Source of the DNA: JBBIRG01 sp964410965
Lineage (GTDB): Bacteria; CLD3; SB21; JBBIRG01
Length of the DNA: 64,000 bases
Reading direction: 5' to 3'
Assembly (NCBI GenBank): GCA_964410965.1
Contig: CAYPIY010000001.1
Coordinates: forward strand, 496,001 to 560,000
The position numbers and the translations under genes were made by a program. Each line of letters starts with the position of its first letter. Positions within the stretch are counted from its first letter, which is position 1. Below, one piece after another: positions 44,828 through 53,779 of this stretch. The notes under the pieces were generated by a model. The model did not search any database, was not told the DNA's origin, and saw only the letters and a list, made by a program, of their open reading frames with translations.

Positions 44828-45199
44828 TCAATTCTCCGCGTAGGCGAAACATGTGAACCCTCCACAATCTTTGCATACAACTTCATAATCATAATACGCG
44901 TCGCCGGACATCGGATGCACGCAACCCTGAAGCGCGATGACCAGAACTTTTTTGCTTTTGCAGTACCCACAGACGGTTTTCGGCAGGTCACGTTCAAGCA
45001 CTCGCAGATAATCCATCCCGGGATGTTCAAGAGGCGGTAACCCGGTTCCGTGGTACCATTCCTGCATCTCGAATTCGGTTTTCACGCACGGCTCATTGTC
45101 AGTCGTATAGAATTTCTTTGTGACGTTAAGGATAGGCTTCTTTGAGCGGCAAACGGACGGACTGCTCATGGGACCGGTTATGTACTCAATGTCGTTCAT
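44828..45199 (-). CDS. Small protein with zinc-ribbon-like cysteine pairs, unknown function
   Basis: The 123-residue protein contains CGYCKSKK and a second pair CKDCGGFTC about 30 residues later, plus a further Cys and His (CVHP) between them. This spacing suggests a single zinc ribbon in the C-terminal half. The N-terminal half is polar with no recognised motif. There is no signal peptide, so it is likely cytoplasmic. The start is ATG 45199 with AAAGGA about 10 bases upstream. It ends two bases before the proposed start of the membrane protein, so the two form a tight two-gene unit. I do not recognise the family. Confidence 0.65.
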   Translation of the reverse strand: MNDIEYITGPMSSPSVCRSKKPILNVTKKFYTTDNEPCVKTEFEMQEWYHGTGLPPLEHPGMDYLRVLERDLPKTVCGYCKSKKVLVIALQGCVHPMSGDAYYDYEVVCKDCGGFTCFAYAEN

Positions 45200-45528
45200 A
45201 TTGCATTGTTCCTTTTATTTTTTTTGTTTTTTTTGATACGCCCATCCGTTTCGCCCACGGAGCTGCTACGAAAGAGCACGCAGTCCCATAAATTAACTCG
45301 TCGGTTCGAGTACGTTGAAGGCGGTAACGAGAACAAGCGAGTGATCAATAAAAGAAAATCCCGGATTTTTGATGTGTCATTTTCTGCCAGATTTGGATAC
45401 ATCCCAATATTTCATTCGTCAGTCTGTACCACTTTTGCACCTCTGTCATTTCTTGATCCATCGCTTATCCCGATGCGGCATTTTTTTCATTCATACCAAA
45501 AATTGACATGAAGCGACACAGGATTTTT
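45200..45528. other. Intergenic region holding a possible structured or repeated element
   Basis: No convincing gene is present. Frames on both strands are open by chance (one minus-strand frame runs into the ATG of the zinc-ribbon gene) but have biased, low-complexity ends. At about 45235-45345 there is a distinct GC-balanced block between A/T runs. It contains the hairpin ACTCG-TCGGTT-CGAGT (45296-45311) and a nearby GGCGGTAACGAG/CTCGTT pairing. It looks like a dispersed intergenic repeat or a structured RNA rather than coding sequence. A GGTTCGAGT string resembles a tRNA T-arm, but no tRNA can be folded around it. Confidence 0.35.
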
Positions 45529-46131
45529 TTATTCCTTTTTATCCGCTCTGTCGAGGTTCATCGGAATGCCGGTCAGTTTTTCTATGGGCAACGGCCACAT
45601 GCCGTATGACTCGAGATTGCGCATCGCTTCAAGCGGTGAAACATTCCGAAACTTAACCTGATAACCCGCATGGACCATGGCCGCGCGGCCGCCGGAAGTG
45701 CAATGCAGAAGTATAAAGCCTTCCGTGGACTTGTGAATCCGGTCCAGCGTATCCAGCAATGCCGGCCTGTAGGGATAAGCCGCTCCGCTGACAGGCATCT
45801 GCTTATAGGGAATGTTCAGCGTCCGGAGCAATGAATCTTCGTCAAAATGAACCAGCGCGCGGTTGTTCATCTCGTCGTATCCGCGTACATTACAGACATA
45901 CGTGACCCCGATCGACGCCAACCCTTTACATTCCTCCTCATTCGGTTGTCCGGCGATGATAAAACGTTCAAATTTTTTACTTCTTTCCATATTGGCAGGC
46001 ATACCCGGACTTTTTTTCACAATTACTGTCTCGGTCTGGACATTTGACGAAAAAGTCCCGCATCCCGTAATGTCAGTCAGTATGAATAAAAGCAATAATG
46101 TTAATGACGCCCTGAAATCAATCCGTTTCAT
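45529..46131 (-). CDS. Lipoprotein with dual-specificity-phosphatase-like (DUF442-type) domain
   Basis: The 200-residue product begins with a lipoprotein signal peptide with lipobox ITGC (Cys24). It is thus expected to be membrane-anchored in the periplasm. The remaining domain has the cysteine-phosphatase layout of the Blh/DUF442 group: an early IIAGQPNEEE, GVTYVCNVRGYDE and a P-loop LLHCTSGGRAA with Cys144 and Arg149. The loop spacing is Cys-x4-Arg, as in DUF442 proteins, rather than the Cys-x5-Arg of true tyrosine phosphatases. The substrate is unknown. ATG at 46131 has AAGGGA upstream. The frame extends further but those codons are upstream of this ribosome site. Confidence 0.78.
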   Translation of the reverse strand: MKRIDFRASLTLLLLFILTDITGCGTFSSNVQTETVIVKKSPGMPANMERSKKFERFIIAGQPNEEECKGLASIGVTYVCNVRGYDEMNNRALVHFDEDSLLRTLNIPYKQMPVSGAAYPYRPALLDTLDRIHKSTEGFILLHCTSGGRAAMVHAGYQVKFRNVSPLEAMRNLESYGMWPLPIEKLTGIPMNLDRADKKE

Positions 46132-46270
46132 ATGAATTCCCTTGGTTTGAATTGGACGATAAGTTAAGCTATTCCTGATGAATTTCAAAACAGAAAAATT
46201 ATATCTCACATTCTGATTGCCTTTTAATTACCTCAACGCTGCCTGACAATTTTCAGGCTTCATATTGGTA

Positions 46271-46299
46271 TTGATTTTGCACTCAGAAATGGATATTAT
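46271..46299 (+). promoter_or_regulatory. Sigma-70-type promoter of the recO-lpt-rpoN operon
   Basis: TTGATT (46271-46276), a 17-base spacer and TATTAT (46294-46299) give a good -35/-10 pair. It lies 35 bases before the recO start in a non-coding region divergent to the phosphatase-like lipoprotein. No other gene on the plus strand intervenes. Confidence 0.6.
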
Positions 46300-46333
46300 C
46301 ATCTAAGCAAAATGTACGCCAAAAAAGACTGAA

Positions 46334-47089
46334 ATGGCCATATTAAAAAGTGACGGAATTGTTTTAAAAAGCATTCCCTACGGTGAATCAAGCAAAATTG
46401 TGACCATTTTAACCAGAGATCACGGAAAGGTGACCATGCTGGCCCGGGGGGCAAGAGATACCCGGAGCAAATTCGGGGGTTCGCTGGAATTGTTTAACCT
46501 GATCAGCATGATTTATTACGAAAAGGAATCCCGGGAAATCCAGTATTTGTCCGAAGTATCCATCATCGAACATTTTTTCGAAATCCGCAATCAGGCCGAA
46601 CGGCTGATGGCTGCGATATCCGTTCTTGAAATCGCAAACCGGTCGGTCCATGGAAACGAAGATTGCCACGCGATTTACGAACTGGTCGCCAGAGTGCTCG
46701 GATATCTCAATAAAAAGGACAAACCCGTTCCGAACCCCGTCCTGTACTTTATGATTCAGGTGTCCGAACTATTAGGATTCCGAATCGAAGCCGTGCACTG
46801 CCCCGACTGCGAGGACGTGATGAATCACCCGGAGCATTTTTTCCATATCGAGCGGGGACGGATCGTCTGCAGACAATGCCCCGTACAGCCGTCCATGTTC
46901 AGTTTTCCAGTTTCAAGGGAAGCAGTCGGCGTCCTGAGACAACTTATACAATCACGCGGCAACGGCATTGATAATATGATCATCTCAAGACAGGCGCAGC
47001 AGGAATTATTCGCGGCCGTATTAAACCATCTGCAGTACCATGTGGAGGAAATCCGGCATTTGAACACCTTACCCATTCAGAAATCATGA
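46334..47089 (+). CDS. recO: DNA repair protein RecO
   Basis: This recombination mediator works with RecR to load RecA on SSB-coated gaps. The N-terminal OB fold is visible (SDGIVLKSIPYGESSKIVTILT divided after KSI; MLARGARDTRSKFGGSLELF is the family's strongest block). A central helical domain and a C-terminal zinc finger with CPDCED and CRQC follow. The length of 251 is standard. It is first in an operon with the LPS-export genes and overlaps lptC by four bases (ATGA). This neighbourhood is unusual for Proteobacteria but plausible here. Confidence 0.94.
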   Translation: MAILKSDGIVLKSIPYGESSKIVTILTRDHGKVTMLARGARDTRSKFGGSLELFNLISMIYYEKESREIQYLSEVSIIEHFFEIRNQAERLMAAISVLEIANRSVHGNEDCHAIYELVARVLGYLNKKDKPVPNPVLYFMIQVSELLGFRIEAVHCPDCEDVMNHPEHFFHIERGRIVCRQCPVQPSMFSFPVSREAVGVLRQLIQSRGNGIDNMIISRQAQQELFAAVLNHLQYHVEEIRHLNTLPIQKS

Positions 47090-47709
47090 CTTTTCGTTAC
47101 TTCATTTTGCTCATCGTCTTGACCGCCGCCTGCGAAGCCATACCCGACGAATCCGAATTCCAGGTGAATATTTCAGACCGCCCGAACCAGGAAGGGTGGG
47201 ACTCGGAAGTCATCGTGACCCGGGACGGCGTTACCGAAATGATCCTGAAATACCATCACATGCTCCGGTGGGATCAGCGGCAGCAGACGTCTTTCAGCGG
47301 CGGACTGACCATCGACCTGTATGAAAAAGGCACCCATACGGCGGTGTTGACTTCCGACAGCGGTATGATGCGGCCCTCGGCGAATGAAATGGTCGCTGTG
47401 GGCAACGTGGTGGTGATATCTGACAGCGGGGTCTCACTGCGGTCCCGGAAATTATTCTGGGACGAGCCGTTAAAAAAGGTACGCGCGGAAGGTTTCGTGC
47501 AGATCACCACTCAGGAGGACACGCTGTACGGATATGATTTTGAGTCCGACCGCGACCTGAAAAACTGGAAAATCAAACGCGCTTACGGACAGTCCGCCAA
47601 AGACGTGGACATAAGAACCGGCACCGTTCGGTCGCGTTCAGCCGACGATGACGAGAAATCCCGTCAGCTGGATGAAGGCGTCAAAGATATCCTGAAGGAA
47701 GAACCATAA
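47086..47709 (+). CDS. lptC: LPS export protein LptC (lipoprotein-type)
   Basis: LptC is the inner-membrane-linked periplasmic part of the Lpt bridge that carries lipopolysaccharide from LptBFG to LptA. The 207-residue product starts with a lipoprotein signal (LIVLTAACE, lipobox TAAC) rather than the TM helix of E. coli LptC, as is common in FCB bacteria. The beta-jellyroll pattern is visible in KGTHTAVLTSDSGMM, VVVISDSGVSLRSRKLFWDE and VRAEGFVQITTQEDTLYGYDFESD read in turn. A charged C-terminal tail of about 30 residues follows. It is directly coupled to recO and followed by the OstA/LptA-like gene. Confidence 0.88.
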   Translation: MTFRYFILLIVLTAACEAIPDESEFQVNISDRPNQEGWDSEVIVTRDGVTEMILKYHHMLRWDQRQQTSFSGGLTIDLYEKGTHTAVLTSDSGMMRPSANEMVAVGNVVVISDSGVSLRSRKLFWDEPLKKVRAEGFVQITTQEDTLYGYDFESDRDLKNWKIKRAYGQSAKDVDIRTGTVRSRSADDDEKSRQLDEGVKDILKEEP

Positions 47710-47737
47710 AACCTGTAAACACCGCACTGTAATCATT

Positions 47738-49006
47738 ATGACCGATTTTAGAAAAAAATCACTGCCTCAACGGATATCCAGTCTGAACCCGGTAACAGTA
47801 TTGCTGAACATCATCCTCGCTGCCTGGCTGATCGCACCTCACTGGTTCTTCCTTCATTCCCAGAATCTGGATTCGCTCAGCAGGTCCACGGCTTCCAGGG
47901 AAACCTACAAACCGCTGAGGCTAGAAAGAGCCGACGAGGTAGAGCAGCAGACGATTGACGGAAAAGACGTGATGAAGGCATCCGGATCGGTCCGGTTTTC
48001 CCAGGATACCTTGTCCGCCCAAAGCGATCAGGCGGCGTTCTTCCGTGACCGGCAGATCGCGCTGCTGATCGGCCATGTGGTACTTCACGACCAGCACCGG
48101 TGGATATTCAGCGAGCGCGCCCGGTATTACGCCAGGCAGAAAAAAGCGGTCTGTGAAGGCAATGTGCTTTTCGTGGACGGCCGGACCACGCTTGTCGCCG
48201 ACTCGCTTGTATATTATCAGAATATCGAACAGCTGTACGCGCAGGGCCGCGTGGTGATCTACGACAGCGTTGAATCCGCTACGAGTTACGGCCGTGAGGG
48301 TTTTTACGACGTCAAAAAGAAATACTCCTCCGCCAGGGGCGATCCGTACCTCATTCAGTATGATTCAGCTTATTATGAGGGACAGAATATCGCGCGACTG
48401 ACACGCAACCTGCCCTCGCCGCCATCAAAAGACAGCCTCGGCAATCCAAAACGGTACAAACCAGAAGACCAGATCACCATCCATGGACAGTTCGTCGAAT
48501 CGTATATCGACAGCCACCTTGTATATGTCCGGGACAGCGTCATTTTCACCCGTGATAAACTGACCGCAAAGGCCGATCACGCTGTTTATCATACTAAGAA
48601 CGAGCTCCTTACGATGACCCAAGAACCTGTGGCCGTTTACGACAAGAGTGACATCTCGGGCGAAGTCATCGCCGTACAGTTTGTCAAAAGGGAGGTTGAT
48701 CGCATCTCCGTCACCGCCGAAGCGGTCGCGACCACCGAAGCAGATTCGCTGACCGGAAAGCGGAACCGCCTGAGCGCGAAATCCATCGTCATGAATATCG
48801 AAAAGCGGAAAATGAAAACGATGGTCGCCGAAGGCAACGCGTACAACCGGTATTATCTGGAAAGCGGCGAAGGCGCCAATGAGATGTCGGGCCCGAAAAT
48901 CACCCTTTTTTTTGACGATGACTCCAAGCTGAGAAATTTCATTGTCACCGGCGGAACGGAAGGCACTTATTATCCGAAAAAATTTGAATATTTGATAAAA
49001 AAATAG
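47738..49006 (+). CDS. OstA/LptA-family periplasmic LPS-transport protein
   Basis: The 422-residue protein has an N-terminal hydrophobic segment (VTVLLNIILAAWLIAPHWFFLHS) and then two or more OstA/LptA-type beta-jellyroll units. Repeats of the type ASGSVRFSQDTLSAQSDQAAF, CEGNVLFVDGRTTLVADSL and EGNAYNRYYL are typical. LptA of E. coli is about 185 residues, so this is a double-length version, closer to the N-terminal half of LptD without its barrel. It should form the periplasmic bridge for LPS together with LptC and LptB next to it. The membrane subunits LptF/LptG are not in the window. Confidence 0.85.
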   Translation: MTDFRKKSLPQRISSLNPVTVLLNIILAAWLIAPHWFFLHSQNLDSLSRSTASRETYKPLRLERADEVEQQTIDGKDVMKASGSVRFSQDTLSAQSDQAAFFRDRQIALLIGHVVLHDQHRWIFSERARYYARQKKAVCEGNVLFVDGRTTLVADSLVYYQNIEQLYAQGRVVIYDSVESATSYGREGFYDVKKKYSSARGDPYLIQYDSAYYEGQNIARLTRNLPSPPSKDSLGNPKRYKPEDQITIHGQFVESYIDSHLVYVRDSVIFTRDKLTAKADHAVYHTKNELLTMTQEPVAVYDKSDISGEVIAVQFVKREVDRISVTAEAVATTEADSLTGKRNRLSAKSIVMNIEKRKMKTMVAEGNAYNRYYLESGEGANEMSGPKITLFFDDDSKLRNFIVTGGTEGTYYPKKFEYLIKK

Positions 49007-49052
49007 AACATTACGCGGGCTAAACGTAAATGACTGAAATAGAGTGAATCAA

Positions 49053-49835
49053 ATGGAACCAAACCCGGATCAGACTGGATCTAATCACGTTGAGGAGCCC
49101 GCCGCCGAAAAAACAATTCTCCGTGCGGAAGGGCTGATGAAAAAGTACGGCGGCCGCAAAGTCGTGGACGGCGTTGATATCTCCGTCGGGCAGGGCGAGA
49201 TCGTGGGATTGCTGGGACCGAACGGGGCCGGCAAAACCACCACCTTTTACATGATTACCGGCATGATTCGCCCGAACCACGGGGATATTTTTTTCGGAAA
49301 AAAAAATATCCGGCGCATGGCAATGTACCGCCGCGCCCGGATGGGAATCGGCTATCTATCGCAGGAAGCATCGATTTTCCGGAAGCTTACCGTCGAGCAG
49401 AATATCATGGCTGTCCTGCAGGCTCTTCCTCTCTCACGGCACGCGCGGATTGAACGGCTGGACCTTCTGATGAACGAAATGTCGATTACCCGAATCGCCC
49501 GCTCGAAGGGCTATACTCTTTCCGGCGGTGAAAGGCGGCGTACCGAAATCGCACGGGCACTCGCCGCTCAGCCCAAATTTCTGCTCCTGGACGAACCCTT
49601 CGCTGGCATCGATCCCATCGCTGTCGAGGACATCCAGTCTATCATAAAAAACCTGCGGAGCCGGAATATCGGAATCCTCATTACCGATCATAATGTGCAT
49701 GAGACGCTGGCGATTACGGATCACGCATACCTGCTTTTTGACGGCAAAGTGTTGAAAAGCGGCACGTCCGGTTACCTTGCCGAAGACCCTGAAGCGCGGA
49801 AGCTCTACCTCGGCGAACAATTCCAGCTGCGATAA
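49053..49835 (+). CDS. lptB: LPS export ABC transporter ATP-binding protein
   Basis: This ABC ATPase powers LPS extraction from the inner membrane with LptF/LptG. Motifs are Walker A GPNGAGKTTT, Q-loop SQEASIFRKLT, signature LSGGERRRTEIARAL, Walker B LLLDEPFAGIDPI and the switch His (TDHNVHET). The LptB-specific features are GYLSQEASIFRKLTV and the ITDHAY loop. The N-terminus carries a 25-residue polar extension before the standard start. The ATG at 49053 was chosen; a GTG three codons earlier (49044) is possible. It is fourth in the operon and rpoN follows 21 bases later, the conserved lptB-rpoN order seen widely in Gram-negative bacteria. Confidence 0.95.
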   Translation: MEPNPDQTGSNHVEEPAAEKTILRAEGLMKKYGGRKVVDGVDISVGQGEIVGLLGPNGAGKTTTFYMITGMIRPNHGDIFFGKKNIRRMAMYRRARMGIGYLSQEASIFRKLTVEQNIMAVLQALPLSRHARIERLDLLMNEMSITRIARSKGYTLSGGERRRTEIARALAAQPKFLLLDEPFAGIDPIAVEDIQSIIKNLRSRNIGILITDHNVHETLAITDHAYLLFDGKVLKSGTSGYLAEDPEARKLYLGEQFQLR

Positions 49836-49856
49836 CAGGAAAATACGACATCCCTC

Positions 49857-51497
49857 ATGGCGCACTCCCTCAAACAAACCCTCTCCCAGCAGATGAAGCT
49901 GACCCCTCAGCAGGTTATGCTGTCCAGCCTTCTGCAATTACCGCTGCTCGCGCTTGAGCAGAAACTGAAGCAGGAAATCGAACTGAATCCCCTGCTTGAA
50001 GAATCCCTTGAACTGGACACCGAACCCGAACTGGAGCAGGAAGAAAAGCCGGAACTGAAAACGGAGGAGGAAAGGCCCGATAATCCGAGTGAGGAACTAA
50101 GCCTGGAAAAAACGCTTCAGGAAAAGGCGCTCGCCGAAGACAAGGAAATTGACTGGGGTGAAGTGCTGAACGATGACAGGCATTTCGAGGCCCGCGCCCC
50201 GAGAGACCCCTCCCCGGACGAGGAAACCGACTGGACCCCGCCCTCCAGGATCACACTCGCCGATTATCTTCTGGAACAGCTTCGTTTCACAGCCCTTACG
50301 GAACCTGAAAAGGAAATCGGCGAGTACATCATCTGGAATATCAACGAAGTCGGATATCTGGTTTATAACGATACTTCCGAAACCGCAAGGGATATCGAGT
50401 CCTTCAGTTCCCATTCGACGGATGACGGCGTCCTGATCGCGGATGAGAACACTGTGCATGAGTACGGAAAACCGGCAGAGGAAATCCCCGAACAAACGGC
50501 CCTTTCAACCTCTTCGGGAAAAAATCACGATCCTGCCTTTTCCGTGGCTGCGGACCTGAATGCCGATCCGCAAAAAGTGCTCATGGTTCTCGAAATCATC
50601 CAGACATTCGACCCGCCCGGCATTGCCGCCAGGAATCTCCGCGAATGCCTGCTGATACAGCTCCGGCAGCGCCTGAAAGGATACTACGACTCCGGCACTT
50701 CCGTGTCCGTCCGGATTATTGAGGAGGCTTACGATGATTTCATCCACAGACGGTACGATAAAATCCAGAAACAACTTCAGCTGAATCCGGCGGAACTGAA
50801 ACCGGCCATACTCGAAATCCTGTCCCTGAACCCGAAACCCGGTGAAGGGTATGTCGTGCCCGAACAGAATTATATCGTTCCGGACCTTATTGTCAGGCGG
50901 GTTCATGACGATCTCGAGATCCTGCTTAACGATCATTCCGTTCCCCATCTCCGCATCAATCACGCGTACAGGCGGATGATGATGGAAAAAAGCAAAACGG
51001 ACAGGGACGCACGGGAATTCCTGAAGAACAAGCTCGAGTCCGCCAAGTGGCTGATCAATTCTTTGTACCGCAGGCGTGACACGATCCGCCGGACCATGCA
51101 GGCGATTGCAGACATCCAGAAGGAATTCTTTATCCGGGGAACCGAATTTCTAAAGCCGATGAAGCTTGAGGATGTGGCGAAAATCATTCAAATGGACATA
51201 TCCACAGTCAGCCGGGCAACTAACGGAAAATATGTCCAGACCGACTACGGGATTTTTGAACTGAAATACTTTTTCTCCACCGGGATGGCATCCTCGGACG
51301 GCGATGATGTATCTACCCGGCAAATCAAGGATACGCTGAGAAGCATCATCGAAACGGAGGACAAGGCGCATCCGCTGAGCGACGATGAACTGGCCCAGGA
51401 ACTGGGCAAGAAAGGGTTTCCCATCGCCCGGCGGACCGTCGCCAAATACCGCGAGCAGATCCGGATCCCCGCGGCACGTTTCAGGAAAGCGTTGTAA
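49857..51497 (+). CDS. rpoN: RNA polymerase sigma-54 factor
   Basis: Region I is at the N-terminus (LKQTLSQQMKLTPQQVMLSSLLQLPLLALEQ in pieces, Gln/Leu-rich). An acidic region II of about 60 residues is followed by the core-binding domain (VLEIIQTFDPPGIAARNLRECLLIQ divided at GIAARN). A C-terminal HTH follows (MDISTVSRATNGKYVQT), then the RpoN box IARRTVAKYRE that reads the -24 element. The length of 546 is slightly long because of an additional acidic insert (residues about 165-215). Sigma-54 needs AAA+ enhancer-binding activators, and none is encoded in the window. The gene closes the recO-lpt operon. Confidence 0.96.
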   Translation: MAHSLKQTLSQQMKLTPQQVMLSSLLQLPLLALEQKLKQEIELNPLLEESLELDTEPELEQEEKPELKTEEERPDNPSEELSLEKTLQEKALAEDKEIDWGEVLNDDRHFEARAPRDPSPDEETDWTPPSRITLADYLLEQLRFTALTEPEKEIGEYIIWNINEVGYLVYNDTSETARDIESFSSHSTDDGVLIADENTVHEYGKPAEEIPEQTALSTSSGKNHDPAFSVAADLNADPQKVLMVLEIIQTFDPPGIAARNLRECLLIQLRQRLKGYYDSGTSVSVRIIEEAYDDFIHRRYDKIQKQLQLNPAELKPAILEILSLNPKPGEGYVVPEQNYIVPDLIVRRVHDDLEILLNDHSVPHLRINHAYRRMMMEKSKTDRDAREFLKNKLESAKWLINSLYRRRDTIRRTMQAIADIQKEFFIRGTEFLKPMKLEDVAKIIQMDISTVSRATNGKYVQTDYGIFELKYFFSTGMASSDGDDVSTRQIKDTLRSIIETEDKAHPLSDDELAQELGKKGFPIARRTVAKYREQIRIPAARFRKAL

Positions 51498-51530
51498 ATT
51501 TCTGCATCTATATTTTAAAACAGGAGCGTT

Positions 51531-52457
51531 ATGCGGATAGTAGTCACCGGAGGAGCCGGATTCTTGGGCTCCCACTTATGCGATCATTTACTTGCAACGG
51601 ACCATGAAGTCATTTGCATTGACAATCTGATCACAGGAAATGTCGCGAATATCGAACATATCCGGTCAGAGAAATTCGTATTTATTCATTATGACGTCAC
51701 CAATTATTTGTATGTCGACGGCCCGGTGGATTTCGTCCTGCATTTCGCGAGTCCGGCCAGCCCGATCGATTATCTTGAATTGCCGATACAAACACTAAAG
51801 GTCGGTTCGCTCGGAACGCACAAGGCGCTGGGATTGGCAAAAAACAAAAAAGCCGGATTCCTTCTGGCCTCTACATCCGAAGTGTACGGCGATCCGCTGA
51901 TCAATCCCCAGCACGAGGCGTACTGGGGCAATGTCAACCCCGTCGGACCCCGCGGCGTTTACGATGAAGCGAAAAGGTTCGCCGAAGCGATGACCATGGC
52001 GTATCACACGTTCCACCAGGTTAACACCCGGATCGTGAGAATATTCAACACCTACGGCCCGCGCATGCGCCCGAACGACGGACGCGTCGTCCCGACGTTC
52101 ATCAACCAGGCCCTGCGGAACGAACCGATCACCGTATTCGGAGAAGGCCAGCAGACGCGCTCATTTTGCTTTGTCAGCGACCTTATCGACGGCATTTATA
52201 AACTCATGCTGTCCGGAGAGCACCATCCGACGAATATCGGCAATCCCCACGAAATGACGGTTCTTGAATTCGCGCGTCTCATCATCGAACTTACGGACAG
52301 CAAAAGCGAGATCATTTACAAACCGTTACCCACCGACGATCCCACCGTCCGGCGCCCGGACATCTCAAAAGCGAAGAAAAGCCTGGGCTGGGAACCTAAA
52401 GTTCATATCCGCGAAGGACTGAAGCGAACGATTGAGTTTTTCAAAAGGAAGGGATAA
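51531..52457 (+). CDS. UDP-glucuronate decarboxylase-like extended SDR
   Basis: This NAD-dependent nucleotide-sugar enzyme has an N-terminal VTGGAGFLGSHLC glycine motif. STSEVYGDPL, the catalytic Tyr-x3-Lys in RGVYDEAKRFAE, and FNTYGPRMRPNDGRVVP are the UXS-type hallmarks, and TRSFCFVSDLIDG completes the family set. UXS converts UDP-glucuronate to UDP-xylose for surface polysaccharides. Closely related epimerases share most of this pattern, so the exact product is less certain than the family. The length of 308 lacks the membrane anchor of eukaryotic UXS. GGAG precedes the ATG. It follows rpoN by 33 bases. Confidence 0.87.
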   Translation: MRIVVTGGAGFLGSHLCDHLLATDHEVICIDNLITGNVANIEHIRSEKFVFIHYDVTNYLYVDGPVDFVLHFASPASPIDYLELPIQTLKVGSLGTHKALGLAKNKKAGFLLASTSEVYGDPLINPQHEAYWGNVNPVGPRGVYDEAKRFAEAMTMAYHTFHQVNTRIVRIFNTYGPRMRPNDGRVVPTFINQALRNEPITVFGEGQQTRSFCFVSDLIDGIYKLMLSGEHHPTNIGNPHEMTVLEFARLIIELTDSKSEIIYKPLPTDDPTVRRPDISKAKKSLGWEPKVHIREGLKRTIEFFKRKG

Positions 52458-52572
52458 TCCCCGGCTTTTTAAACAAAGATTTTTCATCTGTTCCGTTGCA
52501 CTGAACAGCCCGAATCCTATGAAACAATTCATGCTGCCGTGCGTATTCTATAAATAAACAAAACCCCCGTTT

Positions 52573-53670
52573 ATGACAGGCAAACAAAATCCACAGCATG
52601 ATCGCGGTCTGTTCAGCAAACTGAAAGAAGACCTGAATGCTGTCGATCATATCGACGAACTGAGCCGTGAATACCGGGATTTCAGGGATTTTTATCTGGA
52701 TCCAAGGCTTCAGGGGCGGCTTCGGGAAATGGGATGGTTCCGTAAGTGGTTCTATTTTATCTGGTGGCTGATCCGGAGCATGTTCCTGAAATTATCGCCC
52801 ACCCGGCGGCTGATGGCCGTTCTAGGCGTTGTCATGAATATTAATGCCGTGACATTCCAAATCGGGCCGGATGCGATTTCGGACAATACAATCTGGGGAA
52901 CATTTCTAATCCTTTTTGTACTGCTTCTGGAACTGAAAGACAAAAGTCTCGCCAAAGATGAACTGGCCGCGGGCAGAAAAATTCAGACAGCGCTCATGCC
53001 GGAACGGATCCCGGTATTCCCGGGCTGGTCAATATGGCTGTACACAAGCCCGGCGAACGATGTCGGCGGAGATCTGGTGGACATCATGAAATTTTCGGAC
53101 TCGCTGGCGGGACTGGCGATGGCGGATGTCGCCGGAAAAGGCCTCCGCGCCGCTTTACTGACCGCTAAGTTACAGGCGACAATCAGGGCGCTGGCAACCG
53201 GAAACGAATCCCTGACCGGATTATGCGGAAACATCAACAGGATTTTTCACCGCGACAGTATCGCGTCGATTTTCGCAAGCCTCATGTATATCGAAATCTC
53301 CGCGGAATCCGGCGTCATCCGGTACGTCAATGCCGGACATCTCCCCCCGCTCGTTGTTTCATCTGCCGGTGCGATAGAACAGGATAAGGGCGAGTTGGCC
53401 CTTGGCCTCTCCCCCGCCGCTGACTTTACTGAACGCGCGGTTACAATTGACAACGGTGATCTTTTTGTCACTTATTCCGACGGCCTCACCGAGGCATGCA
53501 ATGAATCGGGAGAATTCTATGGCATTGACCGGCTCAAAGCCTTTTTGTCCATCCATCGTCAGTTTCCCGCTGATCGTCTCGGAGAAATGCTGATCAGCAA
53601 CGTCGGCGCTTTTGTCGGACTGGCGCGCGTCAACGACGATTTATCGGTCATCATTCTGAAAAAAAACTGA
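52573..53670 (+). CDS. PP2C/SpoIIE-type serine phosphatase with N-terminal membrane region
   Basis: The 365-residue protein begins with a polar helical stretch. Hydrophobic segments follow (FYFIWWLIRSMFL; a second region WGTFLILFVLLLEL at about 115-130). A short coiled linker leads into a SpoIIE/RsbU phosphatase domain. The domain starts at AAGRKIQTALMPERIP and has the metal-binding DVGGDLVDIM, the MADVAGKGLRAALL block, NAGHLPPLV and the terminal SDGLTEACN and NDDLSVIILKK. Such phosphatases usually act on anti-sigma-antagonist proteins (partner switching) or chemosensory partners. No STAS or anti-sigma partner is adjacent. All metal ligands appear to be present. Confidence 0.88.
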   Translation: MTGKQNPQHDRGLFSKLKEDLNAVDHIDELSREYRDFRDFYLDPRLQGRLREMGWFRKWFYFIWWLIRSMFLKLSPTRRLMAVLGVVMNINAVTFQIGPDAISDNTIWGTFLILFVLLLELKDKSLAKDELAAGRKIQTALMPERIPVFPGWSIWLYTSPANDVGGDLVDIMKFSDSLAGLAMADVAGKGLRAALLTAKLQATIRALATGNESLTGLCGNINRIFHRDSIASIFASLMYIEISAESGVIRYVNAGHLPPLVVSSAGAIEQDKGELALGLSPAADFTERAVTIDNGDLFVTYSDGLTEACNESGEFYGIDRLKAFLSIHRQFPADRLGEMLISNVGAFVGLARVNDDLSVIILKKN

Positions 53671-53779
53671 AACCTGTCCTGACCCATCTCCCGGGTTTGC
53701 GAAAATTTTTTAATTCTTTAGGTTAATACTAAAATTCATATATATTGCGCCATGAAACACTTCAGCTTATCCGCCGAAT

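Noticed and set aside
45290..45330. tRNA-like T-arm string GGTTCGAGT
   Set aside because: No acceptor or anticodon stem can be paired around it at the right distances on either strand.
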